From Robiginitomaculum sp. (GTDB taxonomy: Bacteria > Pseudomonadota > Alphaproteobacteria > Caulobacterales > Maricaulaceae), in the NCBI GenBank assembly GCA_027071965.1, contig JALSYJ010000044.1, positions 1 to 19,767 of the forward strand: a stretch of DNA of 19,767 nucleotides. The letters run 5' to 3'. Both the position numbers and the translations under genes were made by a program. The notes under the pieces were generated by a model. It had not been told where the DNA came from and made no database searches. It saw only the letters and a list, made by a program, of their open reading frames with translations. This document shows positions 7,994 to 14,574 of this stretch, in pieces; position 1 is the stretch's first letter; each line of letters starts with the position of its first letter.

Positions 7994-8008
7994 TTAAGGA
8001 CTGATTAA
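7994..8008. promoter_or_regulatory. CtrA-type binding site TTAA-N7-TTAA
   Basis: TTAA (7994-7997), seven bases (GGACTGA), then TTAACC (8005-8010) match the full CtrA recognition pattern known from Caulobacter. The site lies midway between the divergent fliO-fliP and flgB-flgC-fliE units. A further TTAACC half-site is at 7969-7974. CtrA is the cell-cycle regulator that controls early flagellar genes in many alphaproteobacteria. The match is direct; binding is inferred. Confidence 0.7.
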
Positions 8009-8028
8009 CCTAAAATAAACTTTACATT

Positions 8029-8045
8029 TTCATCGGGTGTTAACC
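8029..8045. promoter_or_regulatory. Second CtrA-like site, TTCA-N7-TTAACC
   Basis: TTCA (8029-8032), seven bases, then TTAACC (8040-8045) differ from the CtrA consensus at one position in the left half. The site is 35 bases downstream of the perfect site and about 50 bases before the flgB start, suitable for control of the flgB operon. Confidence 0.5.
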
Positions 8046-8093
8046 AAAAAACGGCAAAACTTGCCGCTGGAAACAAGCAGCAGGCAGATAAAA

Positions 8094-8528
8094 ATGAGTC
8101 TTGGCGATATACCTGTTTTTGCGGTGCTTCGCGGTACAATGGGAATGTTGACGGCACGACAGAAGGTGCTGGCAGAGAACATTGCCAACTCTGATACTCC
8201 GGGTTTTACGCCAAGGGATGTTGATCCTGACAGCTTCCAGAATCTGTTAAGCGCGGCGCAATCGGGTAAAAAGACTGGTGCGGTTACATTGCGCACCTCG
8301 GATCCTCGTCATATCACTGGTTCCGGAGCAACTGGTTCTGCCATGGCGACATCGGTAAAGATGATAAAGTCCCCGGACTCCGAAGCTACGTTAAATGGCA
8401 ATTCAGTAGTGCTGGAGGAGCAAGTGGCGGAACTAGCCGATACCAGAATGCGCTATGAAATGGCGGTAGGGCTATACCAGAAATCTGTAAGCCTGCTGCG
8501 GTTGGCTATTAAAACACCGGGCCGTTAA
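8094..8528 (+). CDS. flgB: Flagellar proximal rod protein FlgB
   Basis: The 144-residue protein carries the rod/hook-family N-terminal motif TARQKVLAENIANSDTPGFT (about residues 18-37), where 'NIANsdTPGFk' is the family hallmark. It ends in the helical rod signature EMAVGLYQKSVSLLRLAIKT. FlgB is part of the proximal rod that crosses the periplasm above the MS ring. ATG at 8094 is chosen over an in-frame GTG at 8037. The protein starts MSLGDIPVFAVLRG, as FlgB proteins do, and the GTG lies inside a CtrA-like site. The ribosome site is poor (AGCAGGCAG). It opens the flgB-flgC-fliE operon, with flgC 35 bases downstream. Confidence 0.96.
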   Translation: MSLGDIPVFAVLRGTMGMLTARQKVLAENIANSDTPGFTPRDVDPDSFQNLLSAAQSGKKTGAVTLRTSDPRHITGSGATGSAMATSVKMIKSPDSEATLNGNSVVLEEQVAELADTRMRYEMAVGLYQKSVSLLRLAIKTPGR

Positions 8529-8563
8529 AAGTTGGGGCGGGCATAATATGAAAAGAAGTGAAA

Positions 8564-8977
8564 ATGAGTGATATTTCCAAAGCTATTGTCATTGCAGCAG
8601 CCGGTATGCGGGCGCAAAGCTCCAGGATGCGGATTATTTCCGAAAATGTAGCAAATGCAAATTCTACGGCAAAGGAGCCGGGCGGTATTCCTTATCAGCG
8701 CAAAACCCCTGTATTTTCGTCAATTTTGGACAAGGAAACTGGCGCGCAGATTGTGCGTATGGACCGGGCCATAAGCGCTTCATCTGACTTTGTAATGAAG
8801 CATCAACCGGAACACCCGGCGGCTGATGCTGATGGTTATGTAAAATATTCTAATGTGAATCGTTTGGTTGAAATGATGGATATGCGGCAGGCAGCTAAAT
8901 CATTTGAAGCTAATTTGTCGGTGATCGAAAACTCCAGGGCAATGCTGCAACGGACATTGGAATTGCTCAAACGATAG
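8564..8977 (+). CDS. flgC: Flagellar proximal rod protein FlgC
   Basis: The 137-residue protein has the rod/hook-family motif GMRAQSSRMRIISENVANAN (about residues 14-33) and a FlgC-type middle, GGIPYQRKTPVFSSI. It closes with a C-terminal helix VEMMDMRQAAKSFEANLSVI typical of FlgC ('EMvdmirAsRaYEAN'). It forms the proximal rod with FlgB and FlgF. ATG at 8564 is preferred to the GTG two codons earlier because AGAAG (8554-8558) is better spaced and MSDISKA matches the usual start. It lies 35 bases after flgB and 45 before fliE, all in one direction, so the three genes form one operon. Confidence 0.96.
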   Translation: MSDISKAIVIAAAGMRAQSSRMRIISENVANANSTAKEPGGIPYQRKTPVFSSILDKETGAQIVRMDRAISASSDFVMKHQPEHPAADADGYVKYSNVNRLVEMMDMRQAAKSFEANLSVIENSRAMLQRTLELLKR

Positions 8978-9022
8978 TAAATACGGCCTCATGGTAACAG
9001 CCAGTAATGGGAAGAAAATTAT

Positions 9023-9358
9023 ATGTCAGTAGATGCTTTACAGGCCATAAATGCTTACGCACAGGCTGCACAAACAGGAAAAACCTCTCAAAGCTCTGAT
9101 GCAGTAGCTTTGGGACTGCAAGGTGAAAGCGCAGCCAAGGGAACAGACTTTGCTGCCATGGTGCAAGATGCCATAGGCGGCGCAATGGCATCCTCGGCAG
9201 CGGCCGAGAAGCTTACGGTTTCTGCATCTGCAGGACAGACTGAGCTGGTAGATGTGGTTACTGCGATCTCAGCAGCCGAAATTCAGCTTGAAACTGTGAT
9301 TGCGGTTCGTGATGAGATGATCAAGGCCTATCAGGATATTTTACGCATGCCTATCTAG
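9023..9358 (+). CDS. fliE: Flagellar hook-basal body junction protein FliE
   Basis: The 111-residue protein has a low-complexity Ala/Gly/Gln-rich N-terminal half, then the FliE core: TDFAAMVQDAIGGAMASSAA (about residues 41-60) and a C-terminal helix AAEIQLETVIAVRDEMIKAY ending ILRMPI. FliE connects the MS ring to the proximal rod. GGGAAG (9008-9013) serves as ribosome site. It is the last gene of the flgB operon here; fliQ, fliR and flhB, which follow in some related genomes, are absent. The stop codon TAG (9356-9358) lies inside CTAGAGCAT, the first bases of the repeat element that follows. The terminal MPI is normal for FliE, so the protein seems intact. Confidence 0.95.
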   Translation: MSVDALQAINAYAQAAQTGKTSQSSDAVALGLQGESAAKGTDFAAMVQDAIGGAMASSAAAEKLTVSASAGQTELVDVVTAISAAEIQLETVIAVRDEMIKAYQDILRMPI

Positions 9359-9444
9359 AGCATTTTTAGCAAAAGTGGGAAGCTCTTTTGTGCGCTACCG
9401 CCTATCGGCTATTTTACGCGCGGGTTTTGCGGCCAAAAATGCGA
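9357..9444 (+). repeat. Mosaic intergenic element, short copy
   Basis: This roughly 88-base element begins AGAGCATTTTTAGCAAAAGT and ends GCGGCCAAAAATGCGA. GCATTTTT (9360-9367) and AAAAATGC (9435-9442) form terminal inverted repeats. Inside, CAAAAG (9370-9375) pairs with CTTTTG (9385-9390). The core AAAAGTGGGAA resembles short intergenic palindromic elements common in alphaproteobacteria; this is from memory and was not searched. The element starts at the fliE stop codon. Confidence 0.8.
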
Positions 9445-9457
9445 TAAACAAAGATTT

Positions 9458-9650
9458 GCATTTTTAGCAAAAGTGGGAAGGTCTTTTTGTGTCCTACCGC
9501 TTCGCTACTTGAGGACTCTTTTAATGTTCTACCGCCTATCGGCTACTTGAGGACTCTTTTAATGTCCTACCGCTTCGCTGCTTGAGGACTCTATGTTTGC
9601 GCTACCGCCTATCGGCTACTTTACGCGCGGGTTTTGCGGCCAAAATGCGA
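9458..9650 (+). repeat. Mosaic intergenic element, expanded copy
   Basis: This copy begins GCATTTTTAGCAAAAGTGGG at 9458, as the short copy does at 9360, and ends with the same GTTTTGCGGCC (9631-9641) followed by AAAATGCGA. Between these shared ends it carries about three extra internal units of 35-38 bases, making it 193 bases against about 85 for the equivalent part of the short copy. The two copies are in the same direction and 13 bases apart. Confidence 0.8.
9491..9631 (+). repeat. Internal tandem repeats, alternating 35- and 38-base units
   Basis: Units start at 9491 (35 bases), 9526 (38), 9564 (35) and 9599 (partial). Units 1-3 have the form G-T/C-CTACCGC, then TTCG or CTATCGG, then CT-A/G-CTTGAGGACTCT and a T/A-rich tail. 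Units 1 and 3 have TTCG; units 2 and 4 have CTATCGG, so the higher-order period is 73 bases. In units 1 and 3, GTCCT and AGGAC can pair to form a hairpin. Confidence 0.8.
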
Positions 9651-9652
9651 CA

Positions 9653-9701
9653 GAGCACAAATTGCAAGCAAATTTTAAGTTCACTTTGAACCAAAGTGCT
9701 C
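9653..9701. repeat. Palindromic element downstream of rpoD
   Basis: GAGCAC (9653-9658) and GTGCTC (9696-9701) are perfect inverted ends. Inside the right half is a hairpin, CACTTTG (9682-9688), loop AAC, CAAAGTG (9692-9698). It lies 38 bases beyond the rpoD stop on the rpoD side and might act as a 3' end structure for that transcript, but no T run follows on the minus strand. It shares the AGAGCA edge with the neighbouring mosaic element. Confidence 0.6.
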
Positions 9702-9738
9702 CATCTATGCCCTTAAGCCAAAACTGATTATTTTGTAG

Positions 9739-11700
9739 TTATGTATCAAGGAAACTGCGAAGCTTGCGACTGCGACTTGGGTGTTTCAATTTGCGCAAAG
9801 CCTTGGCTTCGATTTGGCGAATACGTTCACGGGTAACCGAAAACTGTTGGCCGACTTCCTCTAGTGTATGATCTGTATTCATGCCAATACCAAAGCGCAT
9901 ACGTAATACGCGCTCCTCGCGTGGGGTAAGTGAAGAAAGTACCCGGGTAGTGGTTTCGCGCAAATTGGATTGAATTGCAGCGTCAATTGGCAAAATAGCG
10001 TTGCTGTCCTCGATAAAATCGCCAAGCTGGCTGTCTTCTTCATCACCAATTGGGGTTTCAAGTGAAATCGGCTCTTTGGCGATTTTCATCACTTTTCGAA
10101 CCTTTTCCAACGGCATCGCCAGTTTGACGGCCAGCTCTTCGGGTGTCGGCTCACGGCCAATTTCATGTAGCATTTGCCTGCTGGTGCGTACCAGCTTGTT
10201 AATGGTTTCAATCATATGCACCGGAATGCGAATGGTGCGTGCCTGATCAGCGATAGAGCGGGTAATAGCCTGACGTATCCACCATGTGGCATAAGTGGAA
10301 AACTTATACCCCCGCCGGTATTCAAATTTATCAACTGCTTTCATCAGGCCAATATTGCCTTCTTGAATGAGATCCAGAAACTGCAGTCCACGATTGGTGT
10401 ATTTTTTGGCAATAGAGATAACCAGTCGCAAATTGGCCTCGACCATTTCCTTTTTAGCCTGACGGGCTTCGCGTTGTCCCTTTTGTACGGTGCGCACAAT
10501 TTGACGAAACTCATCAATGGTTACCCCGGCATCTCTGGCCAGTGTGGCTACGTCATCTCTAAGAGTATTTATTTGATCGTGTTCGCGCTCTACAAATTTT
10601 GCCCATGCCTTGGATATCTGCGAGACATTTTGCACCCAGTCGGGGTCCAGTTCATGGCCAAAATAGTTTTTAAGAAATTGTGCCCGGGGCACGCCATGAC
10701 CATCGGCAAGACGCAATAAACGTCCCTCAGTACCCACCAATTGCTTGTTGATTGCATAAAGTTGATCAACAAGTGCCTCAATCCGGTTATTGTTAAGGTG
10801 CATGGCCTTTAAGCGGGTTATGATGGAGTTTTGCACCTCATCATATTTACGCCGGGACAATGGGGTTAATTCCTTGCCCTTCATCTGGGCTTCGATCAAT
10901 TTGCTCTGCAATTTACCAAAAGTTTTAAATTCAGCGGCTATTGCGTCAAATTCGCCTACCACATCTTCGCGCAGTTCAGATTCCATCGCCGCAAGCGACA
11001 GGGTCGCATCATCGTCTTCGTCTTCACTGAATTTTTTGTTTTTGGTGCCGCTGCTGCCGTCGTTTTCTTCTTCTTCCTCTTCTTCTTCTTCTAATTCTGC
11101 GGGTTCATCCTCTGCAACAACTTCACCGGCGTCTTCAGCGTCTGATTCGCCAGCCCCGTTCTTGGCTGCAAAGGTTGTGTCCAGATCAATAATGTCACGC
11201 AGCAAAATCCGTCCTTCGGCCAATTCCTCACGCCAGACCATGATCGCCTCAAAGGTTAGCGCGCTTTCACACAGTCCGCGTATCATGGTGTCACGGCCAG
11301 CCTCAATGCGTTTGGCAATGGCTATTTCACCTTCGCGAGACAGCAATTCCACCGTACCCATCTCGCGCAGATACATACGCACCGGATCATCAGTTCTATC
11401 CGCCGAAGCTGTAGTGTTTCCTGTACGAACCGCAGTTCCGGTTTTAGCAGCAAGTGCCTTGCTTTCGGCTTCTTCGCCTTCAATAAGATTAATGCCCATT
11501 TCAGATAATTGAGCCATGGTATCTTCAATTTTTTCCGATGAAACTTCGGAAGATGCCATAACCTTGTTAAGCTCATCCATGGTGACAAAACCCTTTGATT
11601 TTGCCAGTTTAATCATTCTTTGTACCGCGCCATCGGATAAATCCAATAGGGGGCGTTCGGTGGTATCAGTAGTTGAAATCGGTGTTGCGGCTTTCGCCAT
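9739..11700 (-). CDS. rpoD: RNA polymerase primary sigma factor RpoD (sigma-70)
   Basis: The 653-residue protein contains all primary-sigma regions. Region 1.1 is near 15-75 and region 1.2 near 104-135 (DDPVRMYLREMGTVELLSRE). Region 2 is near 418-496 (RLVISIAKKYTNRGLQFLDL, FSTYATWWIRQAITRSIADQ). Region 4 carries a helix-turn-helix near 612-640 (TLEEVGQQFSVTRERIRQIE). It gives core polymerase its housekeeping promoter specificity. ATG at 11700 is used; a TTG six codons upstream (11718) has AAAGG about 9 bases ahead and is a real alternative, giving 659 residues. The non-conserved insert between regions 1.2 and 2 is very acidic, with nine glutamates in a row at 204-212 and EDEDDD soon after. 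It lies behind dnaG in the same direction, the conserved macromolecular-synthesis arrangement. Confidence 0.97.
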   Translation of the reverse strand: MAKAATPISTTDTTERPLLDLSDGAVQRMIKLAKSKGFVTMDELNKVMASSEVSSEKIEDTMAQLSEMGINLIEGEEAESKALAAKTGTAVRTGNTTASADRTDDPVRMYLREMGTVELLSREGEIAIAKRIEAGRDTMIRGLCESALTFEAIMVWREELAEGRILLRDIIDLDTTFAAKNGAGESDAEDAGEVVAEDEPAELEEEEEEEEENDGSSGTKNKKFSEDEDDDATLSLAAMESELREDVVGEFDAIAAEFKTFGKLQSKLIEAQMKGKELTPLSRRKYDEVQNSIITRLKAMHLNNNRIEALVDQLYAINKQLVGTEGRLLRLADGHGVPRAQFLKNYFGHELDPDWVQNVSQISKAWAKFVEREHDQINTLRDDVATLARDAGVTIDEFRQIVRTVQKGQREARQAKKEMVEANLRLVISIAKKYTNRGLQFLDLIQEGNIGLMKAVDKFEYRRGYKFSTYATWWIRQAITRSIADQARTIRIPVHMIETINKLVRTSRQMLHEIGREPTPEELAVKLAMPLEKVRKVMKIAKEPISLETPIGDEEDSQLGDFIEDSNAILPIDAAIQSNLRETTTRVLSSLTPREERVLRMRFGIGMNTDHTLEEVGQQFSVTRERIRQIEAKALRKLKHPSRSRKLRSFLDT

Positions 11701-11749
11701 GTTGCTATTTCGAGCCAAAAGTTGTTGCCTTTGGATCGACCCTGTGCTG

Positions 11750-11772
11750 GTGACGGGTCATATACCCATCAC
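11750..11772 (-). promoter_or_regulatory. Stem-loop in the dnaG-rpoD intergenic region
   Basis: Bases 11750-11758 (GTGACGGGT) and 11764-11772 (ACCCATCAC) form a 9-bp stem around a 5-base loop. There is one mismatch in DNA, which becomes G-U in the minus-strand RNA. On the rpoD transcript it is preceded, not followed, by a T run, so it is not a standard terminator. It lies about 50 bases before rpoD. In E. coli the dnaG-rpoD message is cut by RNase E in this interval; a processing or stability role here is by analogy. Confidence 0.45.
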
Positions 11773-11799
11773 AAAAAAGAAACTAGAAGGTTGCCCTTC

Positions 11800-13596
11800 T
11801 CACTCGCTGCGGTCACGATCCTGAACCTGCCTGGCAACAGCTATCTGTTGCAATGCATCCGGGTCGTCACCCATCAGGCTTTCGAGCAATCTGGCTTCCA
11901 ACGCCGCGTGTTCTTCTTTCGCGCCGGCGCGTGCATTTAGCTCATCAGCCATGGTCAACCACAGTTTTTCCGGATCTTCACCCTCGGGCATTTTTATGCC
12001 TGCGGTTGAAGTTTCCAGAAGCTGTAACTGATCTGCCAATTTTACACGAGTTAAATGGCTAGTGATTGCGGCCCTGTCAACACTTGGCTGCTCTATCCAC
12101 AAGTCTAAAATTGCGTTGCGCAGTGAATTTAATCCCGGATCATCAAGATACAATGAAGAAAATGCTTCATCCAAAGTGTTTAACAGGGATGGCTTTTGCA
12201 GTATCCAGCTTACCAGAACTCGTTGTTCTGATTGACCTTTTCTCCCAGAGCGTACTTTGCGCCGCAGTTCGTTTGAGGGCTTTCCGTGAGCTGTTGATTT
12301 CCAGTTTGGCCCGGTTTTCGATTTTGCAAATTTTTTCGCTATTCTTGCAAATAATTCCTGGCGATACAGGCCTGCCAGCTCTTTGTGTTTTATCTGATCT
12401 GTAATTTGTCGTAAACGCGCCGAAAGTCCGGCGCGCTGCTCAGGTGTATCTAAGGGTTGTAAGTTCCATTCACGATGCCAAAGCACGTCAACCATGGGTT
12501 CTGCCCGATGTAATATATCTTCCATGGCAGCAAGGCCTTTCTCCTTGATCAAATCATCAGGATCAAGTCCTTCCGGGAGCCATGCAAAGTTAATGGTTTT
12601 TCCCGGCTCTATGATTGGCAAAGCGCGATCCAACGCCCGATAAGCTGCGCGTTTTCCTGCGGCATCTCCATCAAAACAGAGAATTGGCTCAGGGCCTACT
12701 CGCCACAATAAGGCCATTTGTTCTTCAGTAAGTGCTGTGCCCAACGGAGCAACCGCATGGCCAAACCCGGCTTTGGCCAGAGCGATGACATCCATATATC
12801 CTTCTGCAACTATTAAGCCGTTGAGTTTGTTTTGTGCGGCAGCTTTCCTAGCCTCGGCGTAGCGGTACAAGGTATTGCCCTTGTGAAACAGGCCAGTTTC
12901 AGGAGAGTTAAGATATTTGGCCTTGGCATCTCGTGCCAGTGCCCGTGCTCCAAATGCTATTGCTCGCCCGCGAATGTCAGCTATGGGAAACATTATGCGG
13001 TCGCGAAACCTGTCGAATGCAGGCCCGCCATCATCTGGCTTAATAAGCAATCCGGCTTCAATCAATTCGGCAGGTTTGGCACCCAAAGCTACCAAATGAT
13101 CTTTTAAGCCCGTTCGCAATGATGGTGAATAGCCAAGGCCAAATTCAGCCCAGTCAGCTTCGCTTAAATTCCGCCCTTGCAAGTATTTGCGTGCATGGCG
13201 GCCACGTACACGGGTCAGCTCCGCAGCATAATAACGCGCAGCCTCTGCTACCCAATCTCGCAGGCTGTTACGTATTTTGGAACGTTCAGCCTCTTTTGGG
13301 TCGGCCACAGGCATGGCCATACCAGCTTCAGCAGCAAGCCGCTCAACAGCTTCAACAAAGGACAAACCTTCTGTTTCCTGAAGGAATGAGATTATATCTC
13401 CGTGTTTTCCTGAGGAAAAACAATGATAAAAGCCTTTTTCGTCATTGACAAAAAAGCTTGGGGTTTTTTCCTTATTAAACGGGGAAAGGCCAGCAAATTC
13501 CCGGCCCTGCCGACGCAGCTTCACAGAGCGCCCGATCACATCAGAGGGGCGCAGCCTGCTTTTAAGCTCATCCAGAAATTCTTCACCAAAACGCAT
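11800..13596 (-). CDS. dnaG: DNA primase DnaG (zinc ligands replaced)
   Basis: The 598-residue protein makes RNA primers at the replication fork. The N-terminal zinc-binding-type domain is about 1-95. The polymerase core begins with motifs such as FRDRIMFPI (about 197-205). The TOPRIM domain has AEGYMDV (264-270, catalytic Glu265) and CFDGDAAGKRAA (DGD 309-311). A C-terminal region for helicase contact ends the protein. In the N-terminal domain the usual CPFH and CFGCG are SPFN (38-41) and CFSSG (59-63), so only one of the four E. coli ligands (C59) remains. The surrounding residues (KEKTPSFFVNDEKGFYHCF) are well conserved. From memory, this loss is shared by other Caulobacter-type primases and is not damage. 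GGTGG lies about 9 bases before ATG. It is divergent from thyA and followed by rpoD. Confidence 0.97.
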   Translation of the reverse strand: MRFGEEFLDELKSRLRPSDVIGRSVKLRRQGREFAGLSPFNKEKTPSFFVNDEKGFYHCFSSGKHGDIISFLQETEGLSFVEAVERLAAEAGMAMPVADPKEAERSKIRNSLRDWVAEAARYYAAELTRVRGRHARKYLQGRNLSEADWAEFGLGYSPSLRTGLKDHLVALGAKPAELIEAGLLIKPDDGGPAFDRFRDRIMFPIADIRGRAIAFGARALARDAKAKYLNSPETGLFHKGNTLYRYAEARKAAAQNKLNGLIVAEGYMDVIALAKAGFGHAVAPLGTALTEEQMALLWRVGPEPILCFDGDAAGKRAAYRALDRALPIIEPGKTINFAWLPEGLDPDDLIKEKGLAAMEDILHRAEPMVDVLWHREWNLQPLDTPEQRAGLSARLRQITDQIKHKELAGLYRQELFARIAKKFAKSKTGPNWKSTAHGKPSNELRRKVRSGRKGQSEQRVLVSWILQKPSLLNTLDEAFSSLYLDDPGLNSLRNAILDLWIEQPSVDRAAITSHLTRVKLADQLQLLETSTAGIKMPEGEDPEKLWLTMADELNARAGAKEEHAALEARLLESLMGDDPDALQQIAVARQVQDRDRSE

Positions 13597-13611
13597 TTGT
13601 ATCCACCAGAT

Positions 13612-13634
13612 GCCAGGATAGCCTGAAGGCTGGC
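13612..13634. promoter_or_regulatory. Inverted repeat in the dnaG leader
   Basis: AGCCT (13620-13624) and AGGCT (13627-13631) flank GA, and an outer GCCAG (13612-13616) can pair with CTGGC (13630-13634). It lies 16-38 bases before the dnaG start, in the probable 5' leader. The 147-base dnaG-thyA gap (13597-13743) also holds two GANTC sites, GAATC (13700-13704) and GATTC (13719-13723), targets of CcrM-type methylation in alphaproteobacteria. I see no strong -35/-10 pair. Confidence 0.35.
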
Positions 13635-13743
13635 AAAGGAAAAGCAGGTTTTACGCCTAATGATGAATTATGACCCCTCAAAATTACCCAATGTCACAAG
13701 AATCAGCTAAACAATCATGATTCTAAGAATTGAGACTTACACG

Positions 13744-14538
13744 ATGAAAAACTATCTTGATCTGCTTGCTAATGTCTGTGCCAATGGCATTGTGCGCGAT
13801 GATCGCACAGGAACTGGTACCAAGGGAGTATTTGGCCGCCAGATGCATTTTGATCTGGAAGAGGGTTTTCCGGTTCTTACCACCAAGAAACTTCATCTTC
13901 GCTCGATCATTATAGAATTACTTTGGTTTTTAACCGGCGATACCAATATCAGTTTTTTGCAAGAAAATGGCGTGCGGATATGGGATGAGTGGGCTGATGA
14001 AAATGGCGACCTTGGCCCGGTATATGGCAAGCAATGGCGCAAATGGGAAACCGCTGATGGCCGGGTGATTGACCAGATATCTAACGTGATTGAGCAGATA
14101 AAAACCAACCCCAATTCAAGAAGGCATATTGTAACTGCGTGGAATCCTGCTGAGGTGGATAAGATGGCTTTGCCGCCATGTCACTGCCTGTTTCAGTTTT
14201 TTGTAGCTGATGGGAAATTGTCATGTCAGCTTTATCAGCGCTCGGCTGATATTTTTCTGGGGGTTCCGTTTAACATTGCCTCTTATGCGCTGTTGACCAT
14301 GATGGTAGCGCAAGTGACCGGATTAAAGCCGGGTGAATTCATTCACAGCTTTGGCGATTTGCATTTATATCTTAATCATCAAGAACAAGCCGCCTTGCAA
14401 TTGAGCCGAACTCCGGGACCATTGCCAAAAATGCGGATCAATCCGGATATTACCTGTATTTTTGATTTTTCACTGGATGACTTTGAACTGGTTGGTTATG
14501 AGCCGCAGGATCATATCGCAGCAAAAGTAGCAGTTTAG
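13744..14538 (+). CDS. thyA: Thymidylate synthase ThyA
   Basis: The 264-residue protein methylates dUMP to dTMP using methylene-tetrahydrofolate, releasing dihydrofolate. Visible motifs are DDRTGTGT (19-26) with the phosphate-binding Arg, PPCHCLFQFF with the catalytic Cys146, QLYQRSADIFLGVPFNIASY, and the C-terminal AAKVAV, the mobile lid. Length and Cys position equal those of the E. coli enzyme. ATG at 13744 is chosen because MKNYLDLL matches the family start; an ATG nine codons upstream (13717) would add an unusual extension. The ribosome site is weak. FolA, which recycles the dihydrofolate, lies 600 bases downstream, with one opposite-strand gene between. It is divergent from dnaG and converges with the VUT gene; GCCTTTATAAGGC (14558-14570) between the stops is a small hairpin without a T run. 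Confidence 0.98.
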   Translation: MKNYLDLLANVCANGIVRDDRTGTGTKGVFGRQMHFDLEEGFPVLTTKKLHLRSIIIELLWFLTGDTNISFLQENGVRIWDEWADENGDLGPVYGKQWRKWETADGRVIDQISNVIEQIKTNPNSRRHIVTAWNPAEVDKMALPPCHCLFQFFVADGKLSCQLYQRSADIFLGVPFNIASYALLTMMVAQVTGLKPGEFIHSFGDLHLYLNHQEQAALQLSRTPGPLPKMRINPDITCIFDFSLDDFELVGYEPQDHIAAKVAV

Positions 14539-14574
14539 GCGTGGGGTCTTTATCATCGCCTTTATAAGGCACAA

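Noticed and set aside
8037..8093. GTG-initiated extension of FlgB
   Set aside because: The GTG lies inside a CtrA-like site, and the family start MSLGDIPVF coincides with ATG at 8094.
8548..8571. Seven-codon ATG reading frame overlapping the flgC start
   Set aside because: Very short, no ribosome site, and likely chance in an AT-rich leader.
9491..9631. Tandem units considered as a CRISPR array
   Set aside because: Units are adjoining copies with nearly identical sequence throughout; there are no unique spacers and no cas genes in the window.
10790..11512. 240-codon plus-strand reading frame rich in Ser opposite rpoD
   Set aside because: Its long Ser runs are the antisense of the acidic GAA/GAT codons of RpoD; not a gene.
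14558..14570. Hairpin GCCTT-TAT-AAGGC between thyA and the VUT gene as a bidirectional terminator
   Set aside because: Five base pairs and no T run on either strand.
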